NCBI GenBank assembly: GCA_900290385.1
Contig: OMSV01000192.1
Location: forward strand, 1,138-19,114
DNA length: 17,977 nt
DNA from: Syntrophobacter sp. SbD2
GTDB lineage: Bacteria; Desulfobacterota; Syntrophobacteria; Syntrophobacterales; Syntrophobacteraceae
Direction of reading: 5' to 3'
Shown piece after piece: positions 7,830 through 14,396 of the stretch (position 1 is its first letter; every line of letters starts with the position of its first letter). Position numbers and translations under genes: made by a program. The notes below the pieces were generated by a model. It ran no database searches. It worked only from the letters and a program-made list of their open reading frames with translations, and had not been told where the DNA came from.

Positions 7830-7934
7830 GGGCTCCATGCCCATTTTCAAGCGGGCTTGATCTCTAATAGCATTTCACCCCCGGTTCAGTTCGGAAATGC
7901 TCAAGCTCCACCCCAGTTAGGGCTCCAATCCCAT
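7830..7934. repeat. Imperfect direct repeat bracketing an 8-bp inverted repeat
   Basis: GGGCTCCATGCCCAT (7830-7844) and GGGCTCCAATCCCAT (7920-7934) agree at 13 of 15 positions. Between them AGCATTTC (7869-7876) and GAAATGCT (7894-7901) form a perfect inverted repeat. The 185-bp gap between the dehydratase and the carrier contains nothing else recognised. It could be a processing hairpin or the remains of a small mobile element; no function is claimed. Confidence 0.3.
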
Positions 7935-8011
7935 GAATGCTTTGATTTTCCGGCTTTATGTATCCAGATGTAGATTTCGCTACTCACGGTTTGTTGGAGA
8001 GAGGAGAAATA

Positions 8012-9337
8012 ATGGCTTCAGAAATAGGAGTCACCAGGAGCGAGGCAAAGACGGCATGGGGTTACAGGCACGTGATCCTTGTGGTCATTTGGCTGTTATA
8101 TTTAATTAATTATTTCGACCGTATAAGCGTGCTTACCTTCCTGCCCTATATTCAGAAGGACCTCAACCTGACGGCGGTCCAGGTGGGCTGGCTTGGCTCG
8201 GTCTTTTTCTTCGGATATGCATTAGCGCAGTTTTCTGCCGGCTTTCTAACGGACAGGTGGGGACCCAAGAAGACGATGAACATCGCCATCTGGGTATTCA
8301 CAATTGTTACCTGTTTGACTGGTTTTGTTCGAAATCTAACCCAGTTCATCATTCTTCGCCTCGGATTGGCACTGGGTGAAGGTCATCATTATGTGCCGTC
8401 AACGAGGATGATCGCCAACTGGTTTCCGCGGGAGGAAAAGAACCGCGCAAATGGTTTCTTTGTGACTACATGGGCGGTGGCCCCGGCAATTATCCCCGTG
8501 ATCATTACTTGGGTGGCAGCCGACTTCTTCGGTGGTGCCTGGAGACCGATCTTCCTCCTTCTCGCCGTTCCCGGCATCATCGGCATCCTGATCCTGTGGT
8601 ACTATGTCACGAACACTCCCAAGGAAATGCTCGACAAGGGCCGGATGAAACAGGAGGAATACAATCAGATTACTTCCTCTGTGGGCGCCGATGTGACGGT
8701 ACATGGAAAGTCGTATAGCAGCAAAATATTCACGCATGACATTCAATTTTACGTTTACAACCTTGCATGGTTCATCATGCTGATGCTCTATTGGGGTCTG
8801 ACTACCTGGCTGGCCTTCTTCCTGGTCAAGCAGCACGGACTAAATATCAAAACCATGGGAGTCTTCGCATCCGTGCCTTATGTTGCGGCTTTCATCGGCA
8901 TGTATGGGGGTGGCTGGGTGGCGGACAAATTCCTGGGTAAGCATCCAAAAATCGTCTCGATGATTGGCTTTGGGGGATGCGTTCCTGTTCTCTATTTTCT
9001 GGGCCAGGTTCCCAAGGGGGAAATCAATATGTTGATCCTGGCCTTGGCTCTGGCTGGTTTCTTCGTCAATCTTCCCTGGCCCACCATGCAGGCATACGCC
9101 CAATTGAGATATCCCAAGGAAGTGATCGGTAGAGTCATGGGTATCACCAATGGCATAGGCCAGATGGGCGCCTTCATTTCACCCCTAATCGCCGGTTATC
9201 TGGTGGTGACACTCGCTGATGGTTCCGCCAATTTCGCTAACGTATTCATATTCTGGGCCTTATCCTCTATTGTGGCAACCATTTGTGTCGGCTTCTTGAA
9301 GGAAACCGAGATCGATCATAGTGCTTTTGAAAATTGA
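8012..9337 (+). CDS. MFS carrier, anion:cation symporter (ACS)-like organic acid permease
   Basis: Predicted 441-aa inner-membrane secondary transporter with about 12 hydrophobic segments. Family signs: LLYLINYFDRISV in the first membrane segment and the loop motif GFLTDRWGPKK after the second, both typical of the ACS family, which imports hexuronates, phthalate, tartrate and other organic anions with protons. A cytosolic central loop (about residues 205-235) separates the two halves, and a second loop motif GGWVADKFLG appears in the C-terminal half. The ATG at 8012 is chosen for GGAGAGAGGAG just upstream; the frame is open back to 7958 without family similarity. It stands 185 bp after the dehydratase and 193 bp before the CoA-transferase, on the same strand, so uptake of the acid degraded by the cluster is the likely role. 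The substrate is not determinable. Confidence 0.8.
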   Translation: MASEIGVTRSEAKTAWGYRHVILVVIWLLYLINYFDRISVLTFLPYIQKDLNLTAVQVGWLGSVFFFGYALAQFSAGFLTDRWGPKKTMNIAIWVFTIVTCLTGFVRNLTQFIILRLGLALGEGHHYVPSTRMIANWFPREEKNRANGFFVTTWAVAPAIIPVIITWVAADFFGGAWRPIFLLLAVPGIIGILILWYYVTNTPKEMLDKGRMKQEEYNQITSSVGADVTVHGKSYSSKIFTHDIQFYVYNLAWFIMLMLYWGLTTWLAFFLVKQHGLNIKTMGVFASVPYVAAFIGMYGGGWVADKFLGKHPKIVSMIGFGGCVPVLYFLGQVPKGEINMLILALALAGFFVNLPWPTMQAYAQLRYPKEVIGRVMGITNGIGQMGAFISPLIAGYLVVTLADGSANFANVFIFWALSSIVATICVGFLKETEIDHSAFEN

Positions 9338-9372
9338 TCAATTCTCATCCTACCTCCCTCGCAAAAAGGCAG

Positions 9373-9486
9373 GGTGTATAACAACTGTACACCTTGGCTC
9401 CGGAGGGCGGAAGCGGTTGGGTGTTTGAAAGAAAATCCGTTGTAGAGTATGCCGGTTTCGAGACCGGCAAAGAAGGATTAAATCCT
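9373..9486. promoter_or_regulatory. Cluster of three small inverted repeats before the CoA-transferase
   Basis: Three symmetric elements occur in the gap before 9531: GGTGTA/TACACC (9373-9378 and 9388-9393), TGCCGGT/ACCGGCA with a 6-nt loop (9450-9456 and 9463-9469), and the palindrome AGGATTAAATCCT (9474-9486). None is followed by a T-tract. They may be operator or mRNA-processing structures. No convincing promoter is seen here. Confidence 0.25.
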
Positions 9487-9530
9487 GCCGTCAAGTAAGC
9501 GATTACCTGCACCTGTACAAGGAGGCATAT

Positions 9531-10512
9531 ATGCAGAATCAGAATAAAGTGATGAGCATGACCGAGGCAATATCGAAATTCGTAAACGACGGGGACCTTC
9601 TTTATCTGCCCTGGGGAGCTCCGGGAGCCCCCGCCGGCGCCGTTCACGAGATCATAAGGCAGGACAAAAGGGACCTCAACATCATCTCCATGGCCAATTC
9701 GGGCTGGATCGACCCGATTTTTTACGGAAAGCAGGTAAAGAGCATCATTACCGGATGGGTTGGGACCGAACTGGTGGGCCTTGCCCAGCTCTTCCGCAGA
9801 AAAGTTCAGAGGGGCGAACTCCAAATTGAAGATTATACAAATTTCCACATCGGAATGATGCTTTGGGGCGGCAGGGCCAACATCCCGTTCATTCCCGTAC
9901 CGATTGAGCGCGGCTCGGATATTCTGAGGCAGAAAGGTTTTCTCGGGGACAGAAAATACTCGATCGTGCGGTGCCCTTTCACCGGAAAGGAAACAGTCAT
10001 ACTGCCAACCTACCAGCCCGATATCGGAATAATTCACGCGCAGCGCACAGACCGCCAGGGGAACGCACAGACATGGCCGCCAGGGGAACGCACAGACATG
10101 GGGGGCCCACGTCGATTTTAAATCGGAGATTCAGCTCTCATGTAAGAAGATCATCGTTACGGTCGAGGAAATCGTGGACGACGACATAATAACCCATGAT
10201 CCGGACAGGACCATCGTGCCCGGTTTCAAGGTGTGCGCGGTGGTGGAGGAACCCTGGAGCGCCCATCCGGAAGCCATGTACGGCCACTACGACAACGACC
10301 TGGCTTATCGTATCTTCTATGAACATTCCACATACGATGACCGGAAGGCAAAGGAATGGATGGACGAATGGGTCTACGGAGTAAGAGACCGCAATCAGTA
10401 CATCGCGCACTACATTGAAAGGTTCGGCTACGAAAAGCTGATGAGACTTAAACCAAAGCCTTTCTATAGTGGATCGGTCAACTACAGCAGGCCGCTGCCG
10501 GAGGTATTCTGA
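9531..10512 (+). pseudogene. Glutaconate-type CoA-transferase alpha subunit, frameshifted by a 25-bp duplication
   Basis: Family I CoA-transferases of the GctAB type move CoA between an acyl-CoA and a carboxylic acid; this is the first of two subunits. Seen: ATG at 9531 six bases after AAGGAGG; VNDGDLLYLPWGAPGAPAGAVHEI near the N-terminus; PDIGIIHAQRTDRQGNAQTW, the conserved GctA block, just before the break. An exact 25-bp tandem duplication (10052-10101) then shifts the frame and translation stops at about 10121. Without one copy the frame reads QTWGAHVDFKSEIQLSC, KKIIVTVEEIVDDDI and on to the TGA at 10510-10512, a normal 318-aa subunit. The beta subunit starts one base after that stop. As written the alpha subunit loses its C-terminal 40 percent and the enzyme should be inactive. 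Family assignment is firm; substrate unknown. Confidence 0.88.
10052..10101 (+). repeat. Exact 25-bp tandem duplication inside the CoA-transferase alpha gene
   Basis: Positions 10052-10076 and 10077-10101 are identical over 25 bp. The motif CGCACAGAC occurs three times here (10044-10052, 10064-10072, 10089-10097), a possible aid to strand slippage. Because 25 = 3x8+1, the extra copy shifts the frame, and removing it restores the conserved protein. An exact 25-bp copy is hard to explain by base-calling error. Confidence 0.95.
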
Positions 10513-10513
10513 G

Positions 10514-11374
10514 ATGGAAGAGAAAAAATATTCCGAGGATTACACGCTGACCGAACTCATGATCGTGGCCAGCGCCAGGGAAATACGGGATGGAGACGTG
10601 GTTTTCATAGGGACGGGGCTGCCGTTCCTGGCATGCGCCCTGGCGAAGAAAACTCATGCGCCCGATCTCGTGCCCTGCTCCGAGCAGGGACAGATAGACG
10701 CAAACCCTCTGTTGTGGAGGACTCCGCGGGCCATCGGCGATCTGGCATTGACGGCAGGCGCCAAAATGACAACTGATTTGATAAGCGTCATGCACCGGTT
10801 GACCTATGGAGAATTCGATCTTGGTTTCTTGAGCGGCGCGCAGGTCGACAAGTACGGAAATGTCAATTCCACCTGCATCGGTGACTACAGGAAACCGAAG
10901 GTTCGCTTCCCGGGCTCGGGAGGTGCTAACGCCATCGCCACTTTCGCAAAGCGGCACCTGCTGATTTTCGTTCACAAGAAACATCAGTTTGTCGACAAGG
11001 TGGACTATATCACCTCTCCCGGGTATCTGACCGGACCGGGCTCAAGAGAGAAAGCGGGCTGCCCGGCAGGGACCGGACCGGTGGCTGTTATCACCACGCT
11101 CGGTGTCCTTCGGTTCGACAATGACACCAAAGAGATGTACCTGGACACCGTCCATCCAAACGTGACGGTCGAGGAGGTGAAAGATAATACCACCTGGGAC
11201 CTTAAAGTCTCTGCAAACGTCGGGCAGACCGAACCTCCAACCGTTGAACAGATCGGAATAATCAGGGAAGAACTCGATCCATTTGGGATCTATCTCAGAC
11301 GGGAGGAATTCCAGAAAAAGGCGATCGAATTTCTTACGAACGGGCGCTCGCAGACGGCGGTGACGCACGAGTAA
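10514..11374 (+). CDS. Glutaconate-type CoA-transferase beta subunit
   Basis: Predicted 286-aa subunit of a family I CoA-transferase. In this family the beta subunit carries the glutamate that forms the glutamyl-CoA intermediate; here Glu57 in the motif VPCSEQGQIDANP is the candidate. Other conserved blocks are SGAQVDKYGNVNST (substrate-side glycine-rich region) and FPGSGGANAIA. The ATG at 10514 lies one base after the alpha-subunit stop (TGA-G-ATG), with GGAGG about 10 bp upstream inside the alpha gene, so it is translationally coupled. In frame-shifted alpha transcripts, ribosomes stop some 390 nt earlier, so beta synthesis may also fall (inference). The gene itself appears intact. IpdAB-like ring-opening hydrolases are related, but the presence of a glutamate at the catalytic site favours a transferase. 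Confidence 0.82.
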   Translation: MEEKKYSEDYTLTELMIVASAREIRDGDVVFIGTGLPFLACALAKKTHAPDLVPCSEQGQIDANPLLWRTPRAIGDLALTAGAKMTTDLISVMHRLTYGEFDLGFLSGAQVDKYGNVNSTCIGDYRKPKVRFPGSGGANAIATFAKRHLLIFVHKKHQFVDKVDYITSPGYLTGPGSREKAGCPAGTGPVAVITTLGVLRFDNDTKEMYLDTVHPNVTVEEVKDNTTWDLKVSANVGQTEPPTVEQIGIIREELDPFGIYLRREEFQKKAIEFLTNGRSQTAVTHE

Positions 11375-11446
11375 ATGGAACCGGCTGAACGCCAGGACTC
11401 GAGAAATTACGCATCGAGCGGTTAGCTGAACCTCCGGAGGAGAGCC

Positions 11447-12226
11447 ATGCCAATGGAAATACTCGAACAGATGTTTTCGCTGAAAGGGAAAAAAGCCCTC
11501 ATAACAGGAGGCTACAGGGGAATCGGCCTGATGATGGCTGAAACTTATGCTCAAGTCGGCGCCGATGTCGCACTGGTTGCCAGAAACCTCGATGGCTGCC
11601 GGGAGGCCGCCGCAAAGATTGCCGAAAAATACGGGGTAAAGACGATTGGCAAGTCCATGGACGTGCTTGACTCCAAAAAGGTTGACTTCGTGGTAAGTGA
11701 AGTCGCCGAGGCGTTCGGCGGGATCGACATCCTGGTGAACGCGGCCGGGGTGCCCGGCGCGCAAAAGCCGGTACTCGATATGACCGATGAAGATCTCGAT
11801 GAGGCGGTAGGGATAGACTTTCGCGGCACCTTCATGGTTTCGCGCTCGGTGGGGCGCATCATGGTGCGGCAAAAAAGCGGCAAGATTATAAACATCGCTT
11901 CCATTATGGCAAAGATCAGTGCGCGCTACATGTCGGCTTATTGCGCAAGCAAGGCCGCTGTCGTCCAGTTGACTAGGGTAATGGCGCTCGAATTGATGCG
12001 GGACAATGTGCAGGTCAATGCATTGTGCCCAGGGTATATTCTTACTGACTTCAACCGTAACTTCTTCGAGACGGACACTGGGAAAAAGCTCATCAAGAAG
12101 ATGATCCCAATGGACCGCGTAGGCTCTTTGGAGGAGCTGAAATCTTCCGCGCTGTATCTTGCGACTTGCCCTGCGTTTCTTACCGGCGCTGAGATATACG
12201 TCGACGGCGGCCACACTCTGGTATAA
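11447..12226 (+). CDS. FabG-like short-chain dehydrogenase/reductase
   Basis: Predicted 259-aa NAD(P)-dependent oxidoreductase, cytosolic. Seen: TGGYRGIG cofactor motif (residues 20-27), NAAG (98-101), Ser152, and catalytic YCASK (Tyr165, Lys169), followed by NALCPGYILTDF and the C-terminal VDGG. It is closest in style to gluconate 5-dehydrogenase/FabG-type SDRs rather than to the type-2 HAD at 1147-1914. The position of the usual fourth catalytic residue (Asn in NxxGTF) appears to hold Asp124 (IDFRGTF), which is atypical. ATG 11447 follows GGAGGAGAG. It lies 72 bp after the CoA-transferase and 4 bp before the ancestral start of the CMD gene, so it belongs to the same transcript. It might oxidise a hydroxy group of the substrate before or after CoA activation; the reaction is not known. 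Confidence 0.8.
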   Translation: MPMEILEQMFSLKGKKALITGGYRGIGLMMAETYAQVGADVALVARNLDGCREAAAKIAEKYGVKTIGKSMDVLDSKKVDFVVSEVAEAFGGIDILVNAAGVPGAQKPVLDMTDEDLDEAVGIDFRGTFMVSRSVGRIMVRQKSGKIINIASIMAKISARYMSAYCASKAAVVQLTRVMALELMRDNVQVNALCPGYILTDFNRNFFETDTGKKLIKKMIPMDRVGSLEELKSSALYLATCPAFLTGAEIYVDGGHTLV

Positions 12227-12258
12227 CGAGATGAAAGAGATGTTAGCTCCGAGGTCGA

Positions 12259-13071
12259 ATGACCTGTTCGCCGCGGAGAAAAAAGGAGAACGATACGAGA
12301 AAACGATACGAGAAAGGGGAACGCGCCTTAAAGATGCTTAACCCTGATGGCGCGAGCGCCACGGTTACAAGCCTGAAAGACATTGCACCGGAAATGATCG
12401 ACTTCGTCATGGAATTCGCATACGGCGATGTATTTTCACGTCCAGGACTGGACCCGAAATCAAGGGAAATAGCGACGATCGCCGCTCTGACCGCGCTTGG
12501 CAACGCCGCACCCCAGCTCAAGTGGCATATTGGAGCGGCATTGAACATCGGTGTGACGCCGCAGCAAATCATTGACATAATGTATGTGTCTACTGTCTAT
12601 CAAGGGTTTTCGGCCGGACTGAACGGTATCGCTGCCGCACGGGAAGCGTTCACGGAAAAGAACATACAATTCACCCCTGCAAAACGGAAGGAGATCGCCG
12701 ACAGACGGGCATTCGGCGTTAAAACGATGGATGAAACAAGCAAAGGCGCGGGAGAGAAAGTAATCAATAGTCTGGCGGATATTGCCCCGGAGATGGCGGA
12801 CTTCATTCTTGAGTTCGCATACGCTGACGTGTTTTCCCGGAGGATTCTCTCACCCCAGGAGACAGAGATTGTCGGGATTGCAGGCATGTGCGCCAGAGCT
12901 ACCCAGCGCCCCCAACTCATTGTGCATATAAAGGCAGGGCTGAATGTCGGCCTCACGAGACAGCAGATCATTGAAATTATCGACCAGATGTCCGTCTATG
13001 CAGGATTTCCGGCGGCGCTAAATGGCCTTAGTGCTGCCCGTGAGGCTTTCGCTCCACCTGCAGCACAGTAG
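12259..13071 (+). CDS. Double-domain carboxymuconolactone decarboxylase (CMD) family protein with damaged 5' end
   Basis: CMD-family proteins are small alpha-helical enzymes, including gamma-carboxymuconolactone decarboxylase and uncharacterised relatives. Two tandem domains are visible: SLKDIAPEMIDFVMEFAYGD (residues 38-57 of this frame) and SLADIAPEMADFILEFAYAD (171-190). Each is followed by helices ending in YQGFSAGLNGIAAAREAF or YAGFPAALNGLSAAREAF. The AhpD CxxC motif is absent, so peroxidase-type activity is not expected. The original start was probably the ATG at 12231, 4 bp after the SDR: that frame reads MKEMLAPRSNDLFAAEKKGE and, with one copy of the 13-bp duplication (12290-12315) removed, continues RYEKGERALKMLNPDGA into the domain, giving 275 aa. 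With the duplication present, the ATG at 12259 (weak GAGGT) happens to be in frame with the domains, and ATG 12334 (AGGGGA, long spacing) is another option. The product may thus survive with a new N-terminus. Confidence 0.72.
   Translation: MTCSPRRKKENDTRKRYEKGERALKMLNPDGASATVTSLKDIAPEMIDFVMEFAYGDVFSRPGLDPKSREIATIAALTALGNAAPQLKWHIGAALNIGVTPQQIIDIMYVSTVYQGFSAGLNGIAAAREAFTEKNIQFTPAKRKEIADRRAFGVKTMDETSKGAGEKVINSLADIAPEMADFILEFAYADVFSRRILSPQETEIVGIAGMCARATQRPQLIVHIKAGLNVGLTRQQIIEIIDQMSVYAGFPAALNGLSAAREAFAPPAAQ
12290..12315 (+). repeat. Exact 13-bp tandem duplication at the CMD gene start
   Basis: ACGATACGAGAAA occurs twice in succession (12290-12302 and 12303-12315). Removing one unit joins the frame that starts at ATG 12231 to the conserved CMD domains; with both, that frame stops at about 12341. 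Again the length is 3n+1. Confidence 0.92.
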
Positions 13072-13121
13072 GGGGTTGTTTGTCTCAGTAACACGTGCCT
13101 AGATTTGGGCAGATAACTCTT

Positions 13122-13162
13122 CTGGATTCCCGTAACACAGGGATGTGAAAGCGGGAATCCAG
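13122..13162. repeat. REP-like palindromic repeat, copy 1
   Basis: CTGGATTCCCG (13122-13132) and CGGGAATCCAG (13152-13162) are perfect 11-bp inverted arms around a 19-bp loop. Similar GGATTCCCGC/GCGGGAATCC hairpins are a common type of dispersed intergenic repeat in bacterial genomes. A second, degenerate copy stands at about 14236-14275 in inverted order. It could also act as a bidirectional mRNA-end hairpin after the CMD gene. Confidence 0.6.
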
Positions 13163-13225
13163 AGGTCCACATATCTCCCGTTCGGATCGATGACGCAAAA
13201 TTGAACTTACATCTGCCGGACAAGG

Positions 13226-13271
13226 GACACATTATAAATTGTGTCTTTTGGCCGCGGCACTTCAGTTTGCT
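13226..13271 (+). promoter_or_regulatory. Inverted repeat and imperfect -24/-12 element upstream of the enoyl-CoA hydratase
   Basis: GACACA and TGTGTC (13226-13245) form a 6-bp dyad with an 8-bp AT-rich centre. Next comes CGGCACTTCAGTTTGCT (13255-13271), which has good -24 (GGCAC) and -12 (TTTGCT) boxes but GG-N11-GC spacing, one base longer than sigma-54 tolerates. It is either a non-functional relic, a one-base sequence error, or coincidence. Confidence 0.25.
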
Positions 13272-13377
13272 GTTGGCAACTCATAGTCCTTCGCGCTTGG
13301 TAACTTCTGCTGTATGTTGTGTTGTGGTCGGTCTCAAAAGCGACGGAAGGCGTCCAACGGAAGAGAGGATAAATGAC

Positions 13378-14163
13378 ATGGCCGAATACGAACACCTTCT
13401 GCATGAGGTTCACGATAGAATTAGAGTTATTACGATCAATCGCCCGGATAAATTGAACTGCCTTGATCAACAGTTGTGGAAGGATATTCAGCACGCCCTC
13501 AAGGAAGGTGACGAAGATCCAAATGTGGGCGTTCAGATCATAACCGGGTCGGGCCGGGCTTTTTGCGCAGGAGACGATATTGCACTCCTTACACAGATGT
13601 CAGACCCCAAGGTGAGCAAGGACCTGTTGATCGATTGTATATACGGTCTGTACAGTACCCTCATCTTTCTCCAGAAACCCTTGATAGCGGCGGTAAACGG
13701 GTACGCATATGGCGGTGGCTGCGAAATGGTGCTTCTGAGCGACCTTGCCGTGGCGTCGGAAAAGGCAATTTTTTCACAGCCAGAAGGTCGTATAGGCGCC
13801 TGGCCGATGGTATTCGCCACTTTCGGTCCCTCCTTGCTCGGCCTGAAAGCTTCCAACGAGTTCACCATGCTCTGCGAACCTGTATCGGCGCAGCGGGCCC
13901 TTTCTCTGGGCCTGATAAACAGGGTTGCGCCTCACGAAAAGCTCATGGAAACCGCGCTGGAGTTGGCCGGAAAGGTCATGCAGTCCTCCCCGGTTTCCTT
14001 GAAGATCATTAAAGAGACTTCGGCCAGGATTATGGGGGAGCGATTGTATGATTTTTGGATTTCGCAGCTTAGAAGCCTGAAAGAGGTTGCACGCTCCGAG
14101 GACTGGTTGGAAGGGGCTGCCGCTTTCCTCGAGAAAAGGCCGCCCAAATTCAGGGGCTGTTGA
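13378..14163 (+). CDS. Enoyl-CoA hydratase/isomerase (crotonase) family protein
   Basis: Predicted 261-aa crotonase-fold enzyme that adds water to a 2-enoyl-CoA such as crotonyl-CoA. Seen: the oxyanion-hole segment AFCAGDDIALL (residues 61-71), the second oxyanion block NGYAYGGGCEM with Glu116, and FSQPEGRIG with Glu136. These correspond to the two catalytic glutamates of rat mitochondrial enoyl-CoA hydratase, so hydratase rather than pure isomerase activity is favoured. The ATG at 13378 is chosen for GAGAGGA about 10 bp upstream and for the normal N-terminal length. The gene is separated from the CMD gene by 306 bp and is bracketed by inverted copies of a CMD 3' end plus a palindromic repeat. 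In the proposed route it would follow the dehydratase and feed the type-2 hydroxyacyl-CoA dehydrogenase. Confidence 0.85.
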   Translation: MAEYEHLLHEVHDRIRVITINRPDKLNCLDQQLWKDIQHALKEGDEDPNVGVQIITGSGRAFCAGDDIALLTQMSDPKVSKDLLIDCIYGLYSTLIFLQKPLIAAVNGYAYGGGCEMVLLSDLAVASEKAIFSQPEGRIGAWPMVFATFGPSLLGLKASNEFTMLCEPVSAQRALSLGLINRVAPHEKLMETALELAGKVMQSSPVSLKIIKETSARIMGERLYDFWISQLRSLKEVARSEDWLEGAAAFLEKRPPKFRGC

Positions 14164-14235
14164 AGCAACTCCCTTCGGGAGGGCATAAATGGGATTGAGA
14201 GAATTGGTAGATAAAGAAGAGATCGTCATCAATTC

Positions 14236-14275
14236 CGGACTCCTGCTTTTGCATCCCTGTAGCGGGAATCCAGAG
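14236..14275. repeat. REP-like palindromic repeat, degenerate copy 2
   Basis: GCGGGAATCCAGAG (14262-14275) is shared exactly with 13151-13164. Read on the minus strand, the copy runs CTCTGGATTCCCGC, then TACAGGGATG, then an AAAGC-like segment and a decayed second arm. It therefore follows the same order as copy 1, but in opposite orientation, and sits about 40 bp beyond the CMD remnant's stop codon. Confidence 0.55.
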
Positions 14276-14315
14276 CTGGAAGCACAAGTTTGGAGGCGTT
14301 AAGGAAATATCGTCC

Positions 14316-14396
14316 CTACTGTGCAGGTGGCGTGAAAGCTTCGCGGGCAGCGGAAATGCCGTTGAGCGCCGCCGGAAATCCGGCATAGACGGACAT
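14316..14396 (-). pseudogene. Remnant of a second CMD gene (C-terminal 26 codons)
   Basis: On the minus strand 14396-14316 reads MSVYAGFPAALNGISAAREA, then FTPPAQ and a TAG stop. The intact CMD gene ends MSVYAGFPAALNGLSAAREA, FAPPAAQ, stop. About a dozen bases differ over some 85 aligned, largely at third codon positions, plus a 3-base gap, so this is an old paralogue rather than a fresh copy. Upstream of the remnant (14397 onward) the reading meets a stop and similarity fades. It is too short to encode a functional protein. Confidence 0.75.

Larger units (their letters stand above)
13072..13377. other. Intergenic region before the enoyl-CoA hydratase
   Basis: These 306 bp hold no gene. They contain a palindromic repeat (13122-13162), an inverted repeat GACACA/TGTGTC (13226-13231 and 13240-13245) and a near-miss -24/-12 element (13255-13271). 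The open frame upstream of 13378 lacks family similarity and is not taken as coding. Confidence 0.55.

Noticed and set aside
7893..7906. GG-N10-GC element before the MFS carrier as a sigma-54 promoter
   Set aside because: The flanking bases do not resemble TGGCAC or TTGCW, and it overlaps an inverted repeat.
9473..9488. GG-N10-GC spacing (in AAGGATTAAATCCTGCC) before the CoA-transferase as a third sigma-54 promoter
   Set aside because: Only the GG and GC agree; the rest of both boxes departs from consensus and the sequence is better described as a short palindrome.
11042..12214. 390-codon minus-strand open frame opposite the CoA-transferase beta and SDR genes
   Set aside because: Its length reflects codon usage of the sense genes; no domain is recognised, and it spans two well-supported genes.
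13201..13377. N-terminal extension of the enoyl-CoA hydratase from 13201
   Set aside because: The extra 59 residues have no crotonase similarity and would cover a dyad and promoter-like element; the ATG at 13378 has its own ribosome binding site.
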